A program made the translations under genes and the position numbers. Shown one piece after another: positions 12,501 through 24,651 of a stretch of DNA of 64,000 nt (position 1 is its first letter; each line of letters starts with the position of its first letter). The notes under the pieces are model-generated. The model ran no database searches, was not told where the DNA came from, and was given only the letters and a program-made list of their open reading frames with translations. The stretch is from Scatophagus argus. Its lineage: Eukaryota > Chordata > Actinopteri > Scatophagidae. The stretch lies in contig NC_058497.1 in the NCBI RefSeq assembly GCF_020382885.2, positions 17,538,330 through 17,602,329 of the forward strand, in the 5' to 3' direction.

Positions 12501-14917
12501 TAAAAATTAGACAACCCTGGTGAAAATTGGTGCCATCTTTGGCTTACTGTCAGCCCTTATATTTTATTATCTGCACCTGGCTTAAGCGGCTGTCTGCAAC
12601 AATGTCTTAATTGACGTTATCACTAGGTATCATCAAATTTGTAAATTTCACATTCTACATATAATGTGTGGTATAAAAAATACACATAACTTTACATTAT
12701 ACACCTTTCTTACGCAGTGTCACTTATTTTTAACCTGCTTTCTCTTTTGCCTTCTATTTTGGGAAACTCTCCTCTTCTCAACTCCATCATCTGCCTCTCT
12801 GTAAAGGTGATGCACACCTCTTTGGCTAAAGTGGTGGTGGTATTTTTAGCTGAGGGGGAGATGACACCTTTCTTGAGGGATTACAAGATGCAGAACATCA
12901 CTGGAATCCAATGGGTGGCTAGTGAAGCCTGGGTCACAGCATCTGTCTTTACAGGGAAAGAGTATTACCCTTACCTTGGGGGCACCATTGGGTTTGGCAT
13001 CAGGAGAGGTCACATCTCCAGGCTCAGTGACTACCTACAAACAATAAACCCTCACATGTATCCCAATAATCTTCTAGTGAAGGAGCTGTGGGAGGCTCTG
13101 TATGGTTGCAGTCCTTCTCTCTCCTCTGCCTCCCACTTTCCTCCCTGTACAGGACAGGAGTTCTTGTTGGAACAACATTCAGCCTACATGAATACATCCA
13201 GCCCCAGAGTGGCCTATAATGTTTACAAGGCTGTATATGCCATTGCTTATTCCCTCCACAACCTACTTCTCTGTCAACCAGGCAGTGGGCCTTTCCAGAA
13301 CAACTCATGTGCTGAGCGCAACAATATACAACCCTGGCAGGTATATTCCAGTATTTGTACTGTTACAATATTGCACTGAAAATATTGTTTGAAAGAGTAT
13401 TTTATATTATCTATTTGTTTTCAAGCTCCAATATTACCTCCAGGAAGTGACATTTAACATTGCTGGGGAGAAAGTGAACTTTGACCTGAAGGGTGACTCC
13501 ATACCCTATTATGATATCATCAACTGGCAGAGAGGCACAGGCGGAAAAACTGAGTTTGTCAATGTGGGGTTGTTTGATGGAACCAAGCCTGCTGGAGAGG
13601 AGCTGGTGATCCAGGAGGGCAGGATAATATGGGCAGGACATCTCAGTGAGGCAAGCTGCTCACACTGTGTTTTATTTAAAGAGCACAAATCACAGAGACA
13701 TTCAGTTTACAGTGATGGTCAGGAAATCAATAATTTCAGCACACTCATTATACACTGCAGAGCTGAGAGCCATTATCTGCTCCCTAGGTACCAGTGTCTG
13801 TGTGCAGTTCCAGCTGTCTTCCAGGGTACCGGAAGGCTGTCCGTCGTGGGGAGCCTGTTTGCTGCTTTGACTGTGTTCCATGTGACAGTGGCAAAATTAG
13901 CAATCAGACAAGTAAGCCTCATACCAAACAATAGAGATAACAGCAGTTGCAATGTCATATGTTCTCATACATTCAGGTAAAATTTGAATATTGAATATCC
14001 TGTTTGACCCTTCAGATTCTGTAGAGTGCACATTTTGTCCTGAGGACTTCTGGTCAAACGAAAATAGAACAGCCTGCATCCCCAAGAAGGTGGAGTTCTT
14101 GGCCTATGATTCCTTGGGTATAGCCCTGACAGTGACCTCTGCGGTGGGCGCCTGCTTCACTATAAGTGTCTTTGGAGTCTTTTTCTATCATAGAAACACA
14201 GCTATCGTTCGAGTGAACAACTCTGAACTCAGCTTCTTCACCCTGTTCTCACTGACGTTGTGTTTTCTGTGTTCCCTGGTGTTCATTGGAGAGCCAACAT
14301 CTTGGTCCTGCATGCTACGCCACACTGCCTTTAGCATCACATTTTCACTTTGCTTCTCCTGTATCCTGGGGAAGACTCTGGTGGTGTTGGCTGCTTTCAC
14401 TGCCACCAGGCCAGGGAACAACGTCATGAAGTGGTTGGGGCCCAAGCAGCAGAGGGTCATCATACTTGGTTGTACTCTGGTTCAGGTGGTTATCTGCGCC
14501 GCCTGGCTCATTGATGCCCCCCCTAGTCCATCACGAAATACGCAATATGAACGCTCCAAGATCATACTGGAGTGTAACGTGGGCTCCAGCCTCGCATTCT
14601 GGTGCGTTCTGGGTTATATTGGCCTACAGGCTTGTCTGTCCTTTGTCCTGGCTTTTCTGGCTCGTAAGTTGCCAAGTAACTTCAACGAGGCCAAGTTCAT
14701 CACTTTCAGTATGCTGATCTTCTGTGCTGTGTGGCTGGCATTCATCCCTGCTTATATTAGTTCTCCTGGCAATTATGCAGATGCAGTGGAGTCATTTGCC
14801 ATTCTGGCTTCCAGCTTTGGATTGTTGTTCTGCCTGTTTGCTCCTAAGTGTTTTATAATTTTGCTGAAACCAGAAAAAAATACGAAACAACACCTCATGG
14901 GAAAAGAAAATAAGTAA
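8731..14917 (+). CDS. OlfC / V2R-like receptor gene 2 (complete, 866 aa)
   Basis: Exons: 8731-8978, 9541-9829, 11915-12001, 12210-12401, 12807-13340, 13426-13650, 13788-13911, 14016-14917. Phases join to 867 codons including the stop. Residues 1-20 are a signal peptide. Residues 30-525 are the Venus-flytrap domain, with [59 protein letters not shown] and [11 protein letters not shown]. Residues 526-575 are the cysteine-rich domain (VCCFDCVPC). The 7TM domain (about 590-850) carries [31 protein letters not shown] and [11 protein letters not shown]. The canonical long third exon is split by two introns. Exon 6 ends with a GC donor (GAG|GCAAGC); retaining that 137-nt intron would shift the frame. 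ATG choice follows alignment with gene 3. AATAAA lies at 14945. By family it is an odorant receptor of the olfactory epithelium; its ligand is unknown. Confidence 0.92.
9474..9519. repeat. (TG)23 microsatellite next to the gene 2 exon 2 acceptor
   Basis: An uninterrupted TG run of 46 nt ends 21 nt before the AG at 9539-9540. It occupies the place of a polypyrimidine tract. Confidence 0.97.
9830..11914. other. Gene 2 intron 2
   Basis: Intron of about 2.1 kb. It holds a TA run (about 10037-10057), an AAAC tetranucleotide run (about 10147-10170), a T-rich tract near 10660 and the small hAT-like element. No additional exon was seen. Confidence 0.6.
10801..11020. mobile_element. Small non-autonomous hAT-like element (MITE) in gene 2 intron 2
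   Basis: Ends TAGGCCTGGGCAA and (reverse complement of the far end) TAGGGCTGGGCAA match at 12 of 13 positions and enclose about 220 bp of AT-rich sequence without a frame. Such ends are typical of fish hAT MITEs. I could not define a target-site duplication. Confidence 0.55.
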
Positions 14918-15092
14918 AATGTCATATTTAAAATATTTTGAGAAAATAAATAAGATTTGTATTCAAAGTTTTTGTTATTTCAAAAATGTCTTAACAATTT
15001 TTTATACTTGTATTGACTGGGTGTTATGTGACTGACATTACAGCATTGTGGAAGTGTACAACAAAGTATAATTATAAACAACTTATGACTTA

Positions 15093-16730
15093 CAGTGGTA
15101 TGAAAAAGTTTGGGCACCCCTGATCATTTTCAGGATTTTCCTTTATAAATCATTGGTTGTTCGGATCAGCAATTTCAGTTAAATATATCATATAGCAGAC
15201 AAACACAGTGATATTTCAGAAGTGAAATGAAGTTTATAGAATTAACAGAAAGTGTGCAACAATTACTTAAACAACATTAGGCAGGTGCATAAATTTGGGC
15301 ACCACAACAGAAAAATGACATCAATATTTCGTAGATCCTCCTTTTGCAGAAATAACAGCCTCTAAACGCTTCCTATAGCTTCCAATGAGGGTCTGGAGTC
15401 TGGTTGAAGGTATTTTTGACCATTCTTCTTTACAAAAAATCTCCAGTTCAGTCAGGTTTGATGGTTTCCGAGCATGGACAGCCCGCTTTAAATCACACCA
15501 CAGATTTTCAATAATGTTCAGGTCTGGGGACTGAGATGGCCATTCCAGAACGTTGTAGTTGTTCCTCTGCATGAATGCCTTTGTAGAGTTTGAGCAGTGT
15601 TTGGGGTCGTTGTCTTGTTGAAGTATCCAGCCCTGGCGCAACTTCAACTTTGTCACTGATTCTTGAACATTGTTGGCAAGAATCTGCTGATACTGACTGG
15701 AATCCATGCGACCTTCAACTTTTACAAGATTGCCAGTACCTGCACTGGCCACACAGCCCCACAGCATGATGGAACCACCACCAAATTTTACTGTGTGTAG
15801 CAAGTGTTTGTCTTGGAATGCTGTGTTCTTCTTCCGCCATGCATACCGCCCCTTGTTATGTCCAAATAACTCAATTTTACATTCATCAGTCCACAGCACC
15901 TTAATCCAAAAGGAAGCTGGCTTGTCCAAATGTGCTTTAGCATACCTCAAGCGACTCTGTTTGTGGCATGTGCGTAGAAAAGGCTTCCGCCACATTACTC
16001 TCCCATACAGCATCTCCTTGTGCAAAGTGCGCTGAATAGTTGAACGATGCACAGTGACACCATCTGCAGCAAGATCATGTTGTAGGTCTTTGGAGCTGGT
16101 CTGTGGGTTGAGTTTGAGTTCTCACCATTCCTCGCCTCTGCTTATCAGAGATTTTTCTTGGCCTGCCACTCCGGGCCTTAACTAGGACTGTGCCTGTGGT
16201 CTTCCATTTCCTCACTATGTTCCTCACAGTGGAAACTGACAGCTTAAATCTCTGAGCCAGCTTTTTGTATCCTTCCCCTAAACCATGATGTTGGACAATC
16301 TTTGTTTTCAGGTCATTTGAGAGTTGTTTTGAGGCTCCCATGTTGCCACTCCTCAGAGAAGATGCAAAAGGGAGAACAACTTGCTACTGGCCACCTGAAA
16401 TACCCTTTCTCATGATCGGATTCACCTGTGTATGTAGGTCAAGGGTCAATGAGCTTACCAAACAAACTTTGTGTTCCAATAATTAGTGCTAAAGGTACTC
16501 AAATCAATAAAACAACAAGGGTCCCCAAATTTATGCACCTGCCTAATGTTGTTTAAGTAATTGTTGCACACTTTCTGTTAATCCTATAAACTTCATTTCA
16601 CTTCTGAAATATCACTGTGTTTGTCTGCTATATGATATATTTAACTGAAATTGCTGATCCGAACAACCAATGATTTATAAAGGAAAATCCTGAAAATGAT
16701 CAGGGGTGCCCAAACTTTTTCATACCACTG
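15093..16730. mobile_element. Tc1/mariner transposon with long inverted repeats
   Basis: The ends CAGTGGTATGAAAAAG and CTTTTTCATACCACTG are flanked by TA on both sides, as expected for Tc1 insertion. The inverted repeats are about 210 bp (15093-15302 and 16521-16730) and I see only about one mismatch in the part I compared, so the insertion is young. It encloses a minus-strand transposase. The homologous 3' flank of gene 3 lacks it, so it arrived after the gene 2/3 duplication. Confidence 0.93.
15321..16341 (-). pseudogene. Tc1 transposase, one frameshift
   Basis: Two overlapping minus-strand frames. The first (16341 down to about 16120) holds the helix-turn-helix DNA-binding half, starting MGASKQLSNDLK with KARSGRPRK. 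The second (from about 16125 to 15321) holds the DD34E catalytic domain. Its acidic residues are visible in WTDECK, QDNDPKH and IIENLW, followed by the C-terminal ISAKGGSTKY. The halves are offset by one base near 16115-16125, before the block DLQHDLAADG. Apart from that shift I see no stop, which fits a young but inactive copy. Confidence 0.9.
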
Positions 16731-17885
16731 TAAATGTGCATTTTAAAGAAATAAAAGTAATAAGTAATTATTGTGCTGTCCTATTGCATGCTAATATATT
16801 GTAACATGGTCAGATTCATGTCCTGGGAAGAGTTTAGACAAATATGCTGATTTTTTCTTTGCTTGTAGAAAAACTCACAGTGCCATGAATGAATAAAGAG
16901 GGCTTTCATGCTCAATACAAAAGCCTGGAGCACAATTGCCAAGATGACCAAGATGATCATGATGAAAGCTGGTATTGTAGTATTATCTTCTTATACCAAA
17001 CTGTAAATAATGTTCATTATATAGACATTATAGTCTCATCAAGTCAGATTTATGTCTTTAGGTAAAACAATTTTATTTTAAGTAAAAGAAATTTGCACAT
17101 ATTACATGGACTGCATGCTGATAAATTCCCAATAAATTATAGCATTGTGTATTTAGTGGTTTTAAGTAGTCTTCATGGCAAATTTCCAGACCAATTTCAA
17201 CTGTTATAGATTTTGTTGCAGTTAATTTCTTGAATGGTGTAATTATGGCAATTTTAATTAAGAGCCAATGCTGATTTTGTATAACATTTTCAAATTACAT
17301 CAGTAAACTTATTTAAACCCAAATCAGGATCTTTTCTTAGCAAATCCTATACCTAAGTAGTTTATATGCTTAAAAAAAACCCGAACTGTGATCAAAGGTC
17401 ATGTGACTAAGAAAAGAAAGGTGTAACAAAAGTCAACTGACTTCATCCTTTCCTGGATGCCTAAAAGTCATAAAATATGAATGGCATGATAACATGAACA
17501 TGATAATCAAAAAGCTGGATGCTATTTGTGTGCCATCCCATGAAATCACATTGCATAATTTCCTTTAATTTACTTACTTAATGAAAGTGCAGCTTCAGGT
17601 GAACCATGTGTTTGAAAGGCTTTGTGGCAGGTGGGCTTTGTGTATTGTACGCAGAATGGAACCTTGTGGTTCCATTCCAGTATGACGTCATACATTTTTA
17701 CAGTGTCACCAACTATAGCCTTCAATAAGATGACAAATTCAAATGAACAACTTTCTACAACTGTTTCATCCAAAATGCAACATTACAGTAAGTAGAATTA
17801 ATCAAATTAGGCTGCATTTGTTTATTGTTAGGAGCATCGAGATGAACTTTTTTTTTTTCTCCCTAAGCCTCGTTCTCCTGTTAGA
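16731..17885. other. Intergenic between genes 2 and 3
   Basis: No gene seen. The part after the Tc1 element (16740-16980) resembles the 3' flank of gene 3 (23740-24000), and 17380-17880 resembles the 5' flank of gene 2. This marks the joint of the tandem duplication. Confidence 0.5.
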
Positions 17886-17976
17886 TCATTTCATTCTGCA
17901 TCAGCCAACTGTGGAAAACCAGGCGGGGCTGTTCATGTGTCTTGAAAGATGAGGGGCTCTGATACTGTATATAGCT
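17886..17976 (+). promoter_or_regulatory. Conserved upstream block and TATA box of gene 3
   Basis: Counterpart of 8574-8680: CATTTCATTCTGCATCAGCC, CAGGCGGGGCTG and TATATAG (17968-17974), 40 bp before the first ATG. Confidence 0.55.
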
Positions 17977-18013
17977 TGCCATTGTTCCTTGCTCTTTCTC
18001 TATTCTTTCGGGG

Positions 18014-21000
18014 ATGTCTAACAGTATGACTCTACTCATCTTGTTTCTCTTTCTTTACTCTGTCTGTGTCCTCACTATAACTTATAACCCAATTTCCAGC
18101 TTCACCTCTCCACCCCCACCCGCAGCTAAAGATTGCATCCTCCAAAACAGATACCAGCAAGGCTTTCAGACCAAAGGTGACTATGTTATTGGGGGAATCT
18201 TCCCCATTCACTATAACCAGGAGATGCCGGACCTCAACAATACCTACAAACCCCTAGAAGTAAAGTGCACAGGGTGAGGTTCATATTTCCAAATCACAAA
18301 TGGATTCTTATTGGTTTCCAATTTTAGCAACAAACAAACAATTTTGTTGGATTGCATAGCATGTATGCACCTATTTACGAGATTTAGAACACAGTAAAAA
18401 TTTAGCCTGAGAGAGGCCAACACATGAAGGCATGGTAATTATGTTGCTGGTGTATAATTCCGTAATGATTTCAAAATAATTTCCAAGAAGTTTCTTGGAA
18501 GGAACTCTGTATTTCAGTACTACTTATATTTGGAAAAAAGTTATTTACTTAAGATTACACAAGCATTTAAATGGAGTTAATTTTTGGAAATGTACCAGTT
18601 GAACAATGCATTCATTTTTTCAAAAATGAGGTCAAATCATTTGAAAAATTACTGACCTTTACATAAAGCATTACCAAATACATATACTAGTAACATATCA
18701 TATAATTAAAGAATGAGAAATCTGAGATAATATGGACAAAGCAAAAGGAAACCATTTGCGTTGATACAATTCAATTAACTTCATGTGAACAAATGATCTT
18801 TGATTTTAATTTGACCTTGTTTCTATACTTGCTGTTTTCAGTGTGTTTGTGCTGTGTGTATTTGCTTGCTGGATTACAGATTTGATCCCAGACGTTTCCG
18901 CTGGGCTCAGACTATGAGACTGGCAGTGGAAGAGATAAACCAGAGTGCAGAGCTATTGGCCAATTACACCCTTGGATACAAAATCATTGATTCATGCGGA
19001 TATCCACTGACTAGTCAGCGAGCTGCTCTGGCTGTGTTGAACGGACTGAGCGAGGATGACTCTCCCATGTGCAGTGGTGCCTCTCCACTTCTTGCTGTGA
19101 TTGGGGAATCTGGTTCTGTTCAGTCTATTGTTCTGTCAAGAATCCTGCAGCCATTCAGAATACCAGTGGTAATGATTACTCTATTCCTTTGTAATCCTCT
19201 CAATATATTAATTTTATACGCTATAATTGTGTGTGTATGTGTGTTTTAGATTTTATTTTGATATGCTAATATACAAAATCTACATCATATGCACTTACCA
19301 CATCAAAAAAAGGGACCACAAAAAGTAAGCAAAAACAAAAAAACAACCACTATTTTCACATATCCGATTATCATAAAAGAAATTCAAGAAAGATAAACAA
19401 AACATACGTCACATAGAACTCCTGCAATATTGTTAGACTATTCTAATTTTGTCTTTACCACTTCACACTGCAGCAGTTTGATCAGGCTGTTTGTTTCCTG
19501 CTACTTTCTCATCATATTCCAAGATTATTTTTCTCTAATTTTAAATTCTCAAAAACAAACAGAATAAATAAAATCTCAATGGGGTCTGTGTTTCTCTGTA
19601 TGTCTTTAGGGCTGTCATAATATCAGATTTTCATTTCGTGACTGTTACCACCAAAAGAATTCACAAAAACAATATTATTGCAACATCAGTAGAAACACTG
19701 AAAAAAAAATGTTATTTATGAAATTAATTTTGACCTTGTCTATTGGACGTTTTGTTTCTTTTTTGGAAAAATCAATAACACCCAAAACAACTGTGTATAG
19801 AAGCAGATAGGGCATCTGTGGAGAAGGTGTTTCCAAAAAAAGAAAAATTACATTTTGCAAGGCCAAACATGTGAGCTTAATTACTTATACGATATCACGT
19901 TATGTGTGTTATTAATATTGTCAAAGTCAAGTCAAAATACAGGGCGGTATAATGAACAGGAAACTTTTATAAACTCAGTTAAAGGAGTAATTAAAGCAAA
20001 CAGTTAAAGACAAAATACTAAAAGCAGCTGGAAGTCTAAATTAGGAACAAGGAGCAGAATTCAGGCAGGCCACAGGCAGTGAAGCTAGGCCAGTTGTCAA
20101 ACTAACCAACTGAAAAATGGGTACAAGACTGTTGCTTGGAAACCAAAACAAGGGGTTGGATGAATCATTTCCTGGGGACCAGACAGGACAGGTGGCAACT
20201 CTACAGCACTGGGCAACAGGTCCTCCACAGTGCTGGGCAGCTTGTCCTCCACCGTGCTAGCAGCCTGTAGCGCTGGGATGCAGTGAGACTGGAGTGCTGC
20301 GCAGCACTGAGGCTGGAGTGCTGGGTCTGAGGACGGACTTGACTTGACATATAAACACTGAAGGGTGTGTGACAGATCATAAAAATTGTTCTCAAATTCT
20401 CAAGTTCTGAATGTCTGCTGGGTCCATTCTTGATAAGTTTATTCTGTTAAGCTCAGTTCAAAATACAGGACATTGTGCTTTTCCCTATAATCTGTTTTAC
20501 TGAACTCTGCTGCTGTGCTCATTTTTTTCTTTATACAGATCAGCTATTTTTCTTCATGTACGTGTCTCTCTGACAGAAGAAAATATCCTAACTTCTTCAG
20601 AGTAGTGCCTAATGATGACTATCAGGTGAGGGTTTGGCCTCAGGTTTAAAATGGTTTGTGTTATAGCATTTAAAAAAAAAAAAACTATATATGTGTGTAT
20701 GTGTGTTCTCTTATATTATTCACTGGGAAAATCAGAGAAAATCAGTATTACAGTCACAAATAATAAATGATATTAAATTGTAAGCCAATAGCATTTACTT
20801 TTTATAATGTAAGTTTTAAGACGACATTAGTTGACCCTTATTTTTCTTTAACCCAGGTGAAGGCCATTGCTCAGCTGTTGGTAAATTTTAATTGGACTTG
20901 GGTGGGACTGTTGCGAGGGGACCGTGATTATGGCCGCTTTGCTGTTGAAGGTTTAATAAAAGAATTACAGGGTACCAAAGTGTGTGTCGCATACCAAGAA

Positions 21001-23374
21001 ATTATCCCTCTGCTCTACAATCGGCAGAAGACATTAGAGATCGTGCAGGTACATACAAATTGTCAAACTCTATGTGTTGCTTTCAGCCCATAGTTCATCT
21101 GGCTCATGTAGCTTATATTGGCTTAAACTGCTGTTACAAAGATGATACAAAAGATACAAAGTCATTTACATAATCCACATTTGGACTCAGTGTTTTTTAT
21201 TTTAACCTGCTGTCCTTTTGCCTTTTCTCTTCCTTGTGAAACTCTCTTCTAACTTCATCATCTGCCTCTCATTAAAGGTGATGCGGAGCTCTTTGGCTAA
21301 AGTGGTGGTGGTATTTTCAGGTGAAGGGGAGATGACATCTTTCATGAAAGACTACATGACACAGAACATCACTGGAATCCAATGGGTGGCTAGTGAAGCC
21401 TGGGTGACAGCATCTGTCTTTACTGAGAGCAAGTATTACCCTTACCTTGGGGGCACCATTGGGTTTGGCATCAGGAGAGGTCACATCTCCAGGCTCAGTG
21501 ACTACCTACAAACAATAAACCCTCACATGTATCCCAATAATCTTCTAGTGAAGGAGCTGTGGGAGGCTCTGTATGGTTGCAGTCCTTCTCTCTCCTCTGC
21601 CTCCCACTTTCCTCCCTGTACAGGACAGGAGTCCCTGTTGGAGCAACATTCAGCCTACATGAATACATCCAGCCCCAGAGTGGCCTATAATGTCTACAAG
21701 GCTGTATATGCCATTGCTCATTCCCTCCACAACCTACTTCTCTGTCAACCAGGCAGTGGGCCTTTCCAGAACAACTCATGTGCTGAGCGCAACAATATAC
21801 AACCCTGGCAGGTATATTCCAGTTCCTGTTACAATATTGCACTGAAAATATTGTTTGAAAGAATATTTTATATTATCTATTTGTTTTCAAGCTCCAATAT
21901 TACCTCCAGGAAGTGACATTTAACATTGCTGGGGAGAAAGTGAACTTTGACCTGAAGGGTGACTCCATACCCTATTATGATATCATCAACTGGCAGAGAG
22001 GCACAGGCGGAAAAACTGAGTTTGTCAGTGTGGGGTTGTTTGATGGAACCAAGCCTGCTGGAGAGGAGCTGGTGATCCAGGAGGGCAGGATAATATGGGC
22101 AGGGCATCTCAGTGAGGCAAGCTGCTCACACTGTGTTTTATTTAAAGAGCACAAATCACAGAGACATTCAGTTTACAGTGATGGTCAGGAAACCAATAAT
22201 TTCAGCACACTCATTACACACTGCAGAGCTGAGAGCCATTATCTGCTCCCTAGGTACCAGTGTCTGTGTGCAGTTCCAGCTGTCTTCCAGGGTACCGGAA
22301 GGCTGTCCGTCGTGGGGAGCCTGTTTGCTGCTTTGACTGTGTTCCATGTGACAGTGGCAAAATTAGCAATCAGACAAGTAAGCCTCATACCAAACAATAG
22401 AGATAACAGCAGTTCCAATGTCATATGTTCTCATACATTCAGGTAAAATTTGAATATTGAATAACCTGTTTGACCCTTCAGATTCTGTAGAGTGCACATT
22501 TTGTCCTGAGGACTTCTGGTCAAACGAAGACAGAACGGCCTGCATCCCCAAGAAGGTGGAGTTCTTGGCCTATGATTCCTTGGGTATAGCCCTGACAGTG
22601 ACCTCTGCGGTGGGCGCCTGCTTCACTTTAAGTGTCTTTGGAGTCTTTTTCCATCATAGAAACACAGCTATCGTTCGGGTGAACAACTCTGAACTCAGCT
22701 TCTTCATACTCTTCTCACTGACGTTGTGTTTCCTGAACTCCCTGGTGTTCATTGGAGAACCCGCATCTTGGTCATGCATGCTGCGCCACACTGCCTTTAG
22801 CATCACATTTTCACTTTGCCTCTCCTGCATCCTGGGGAAGACTCTGGTGGTGTTGGCTGCTTTCACTGCCACCAGGCCAGGGGACAACATCATGAAGTGG
22901 TTGGGGCCCAAGCAGCAGAGGGTCATCATACTTGGTTGTACTCTGGTTCAGGTGGTTATATGTGCTGTCTGGCTCATTGTTGCTCCCCCTAGTCCATCAC
23001 GAAATACGCAATATGAACGCTCCAAGATCATACTGGAGTGTAACGTGGGCTCCAGCCTCGCATTCTGGTGCGTTCTGGGTTATATTGGCCTACAGGCTTG
23101 TCTGTCCTTTGTCCTGGCTTTTCTGGCTCGTAAGTTGCCAAGTAACTTCAACGAGGCCAAGTTCATCACTTTTAGCATGCTGATCTTCTGTGCTGTGTGG
23201 CTGGCATTCATCCCTGCTTATATCAGTTCTCCTGGCAATTATGCAGATGCAGTGGAGTCATTTGCCATTCTGGCTTCCAGCTTTGGATTGTTGTTCTGCC
23301 TGTTTGCTCCTAAGTGTTTTATAATTTTGCTGAAACCAGAAAAGAATACAAAACAACACCTCATGGGAAAATAA
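18014..23374 (+). CDS. OlfC / V2R-like receptor gene 3 (complete, 867 aa)
   Basis: Exons: 18014-18273, 18880-19168, 20539-20625, 20857-21048, 21278-21811, 21892-22116, 22254-22377, 22482-23374. They join to 868 codons with the stop. Layout, domains and intron phases equal those of gene 2, including the GC donor after exon 6. The first ATG gives MSNSMTLL; gene 2 has AAG at that codon and begins four residues later, so 18026 is an alternative start. Exons 1-4 and their introns differ visibly from gene 2, but from about 21436 through exon 8 both exons and introns are nearly identical, which suggests gene conversion. Helix-level differences remain in 7TM ([15 protein letters not shown] in place of [15 protein letters not shown]). 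Ligand unknown. Confidence 0.92.
19169..20538. other. Gene 3 intron 2
   Basis: Intron of about 1.4 kb. The stretch 20190-20340 contains several imperfect copies of a GTGCTGGGCAGC-like unit, a small degenerate tandem repeat of unknown origin. No exon seen. Confidence 0.5.
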
Positions 23375-24651
23375 AAGAAATAATGTTTTATTACCTGAAA
23401 ATATTTAAAATATCTATCCAATGTTTATTGTTTAATTTTGCATTTTTGTTTACTGGGCAGTATGTGATGTGTTATAACACTGCAACTGAACCACAGGAAT
23501 ATGCATCTAATAGGTATATCAATTATATTACAGGAAGCCTGTGACTTGAATGAAGAAATTAGTTGAATTTTAGTTGATTAATTGAAGTTTCTGAGGCTTG
23601 TCTTTTTTTGAGAAAATGCTTTATGCTGAATTTCTACCGTGCTACATCTGTCAGTTGAAGATTTTTATCAATCCAAGATGGATGGGTTTAGAAATGTATT
23701 TTATACATATCAGACAAGAAAAGGGTTGTAAGTGATTATGCTATCCCAAAAGGCTAATTTGCAACATAATGTATGCTTATGCATAGTAACATGGTCAGGC
23801 TCACAACCTGAGAAAACTAAAGTTAAATATGTGTGATTATTTAGTTGTTACTTTGCTTATCAAAAAGCACAAATTGCCATCAATCAAGAAGGAAGGCAGG
23901 GGGACAGGGAAGGACTAAGCTGAGGCATTACAGAAACATAAAAAAACATTAAAAGAACATTAAATGGTGCATAAATTTGAAGATGACCAAGATGATCCCT
24001 TGTACATTTCATATTGTGTCGAACAGAAAGTGAAGTTGGTTCTGAAAAAATCAGAAGTGCCTTGGTGAAGTCAGTCCCAGCCACATAAGCTTCCACTTTT
24101 TATTAAAGAAAAAAACTGCTTTGTGAAGTTCTCAAAAGCCCCTCTCAAGAAATTGACAAATCATTCAGCATTGAGAGATTAAGTGCAATATCTGTACCAT
24201 TTGTGTTCCCAGAACAAAATGCAAAAAATAAAATTAAGATTACATGCTCCTCAAGCTCAACTGAAGCAGATAATCATAGCTATTCTTTCAAGAATACGGA
24301 GGATTAAATATTTTTACTCAGTAGAGCCTGGATCTTAGGTCAAGAGTTTTGGTACTACAGTACTACAGATACTGACACCAAGCTTCCACAGCATAGAGAA
24401 AGAAGATCACATACCATCAATTATTGCAGCATTTTTATGTATAATTAAAGTAAATGAACTGCTGAGCAAAATAAGTTAGCATCTAAGTGACAATCCAGAA
24501 TGAGACAAAAAGCACTGACAAAGTCAATTTTAATTTCACCATAAAGAGGCAAAGGCACTGAAGCATTATTGAAAAGAAAACATGGAAACAACAATTTTTT
24601 TTTTGTTTCATCATTTCAAATTTAAGAGCATTTGATAAATGTTGTGTTCAT
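23375..24651. other. Convergent intergenic region between genes 3 and 4
   Basis: 3' flanks of a plus-strand and a minus-strand gene. Only short chance frames are present. I recognise no RNA or transposon. Confidence 0.5.
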
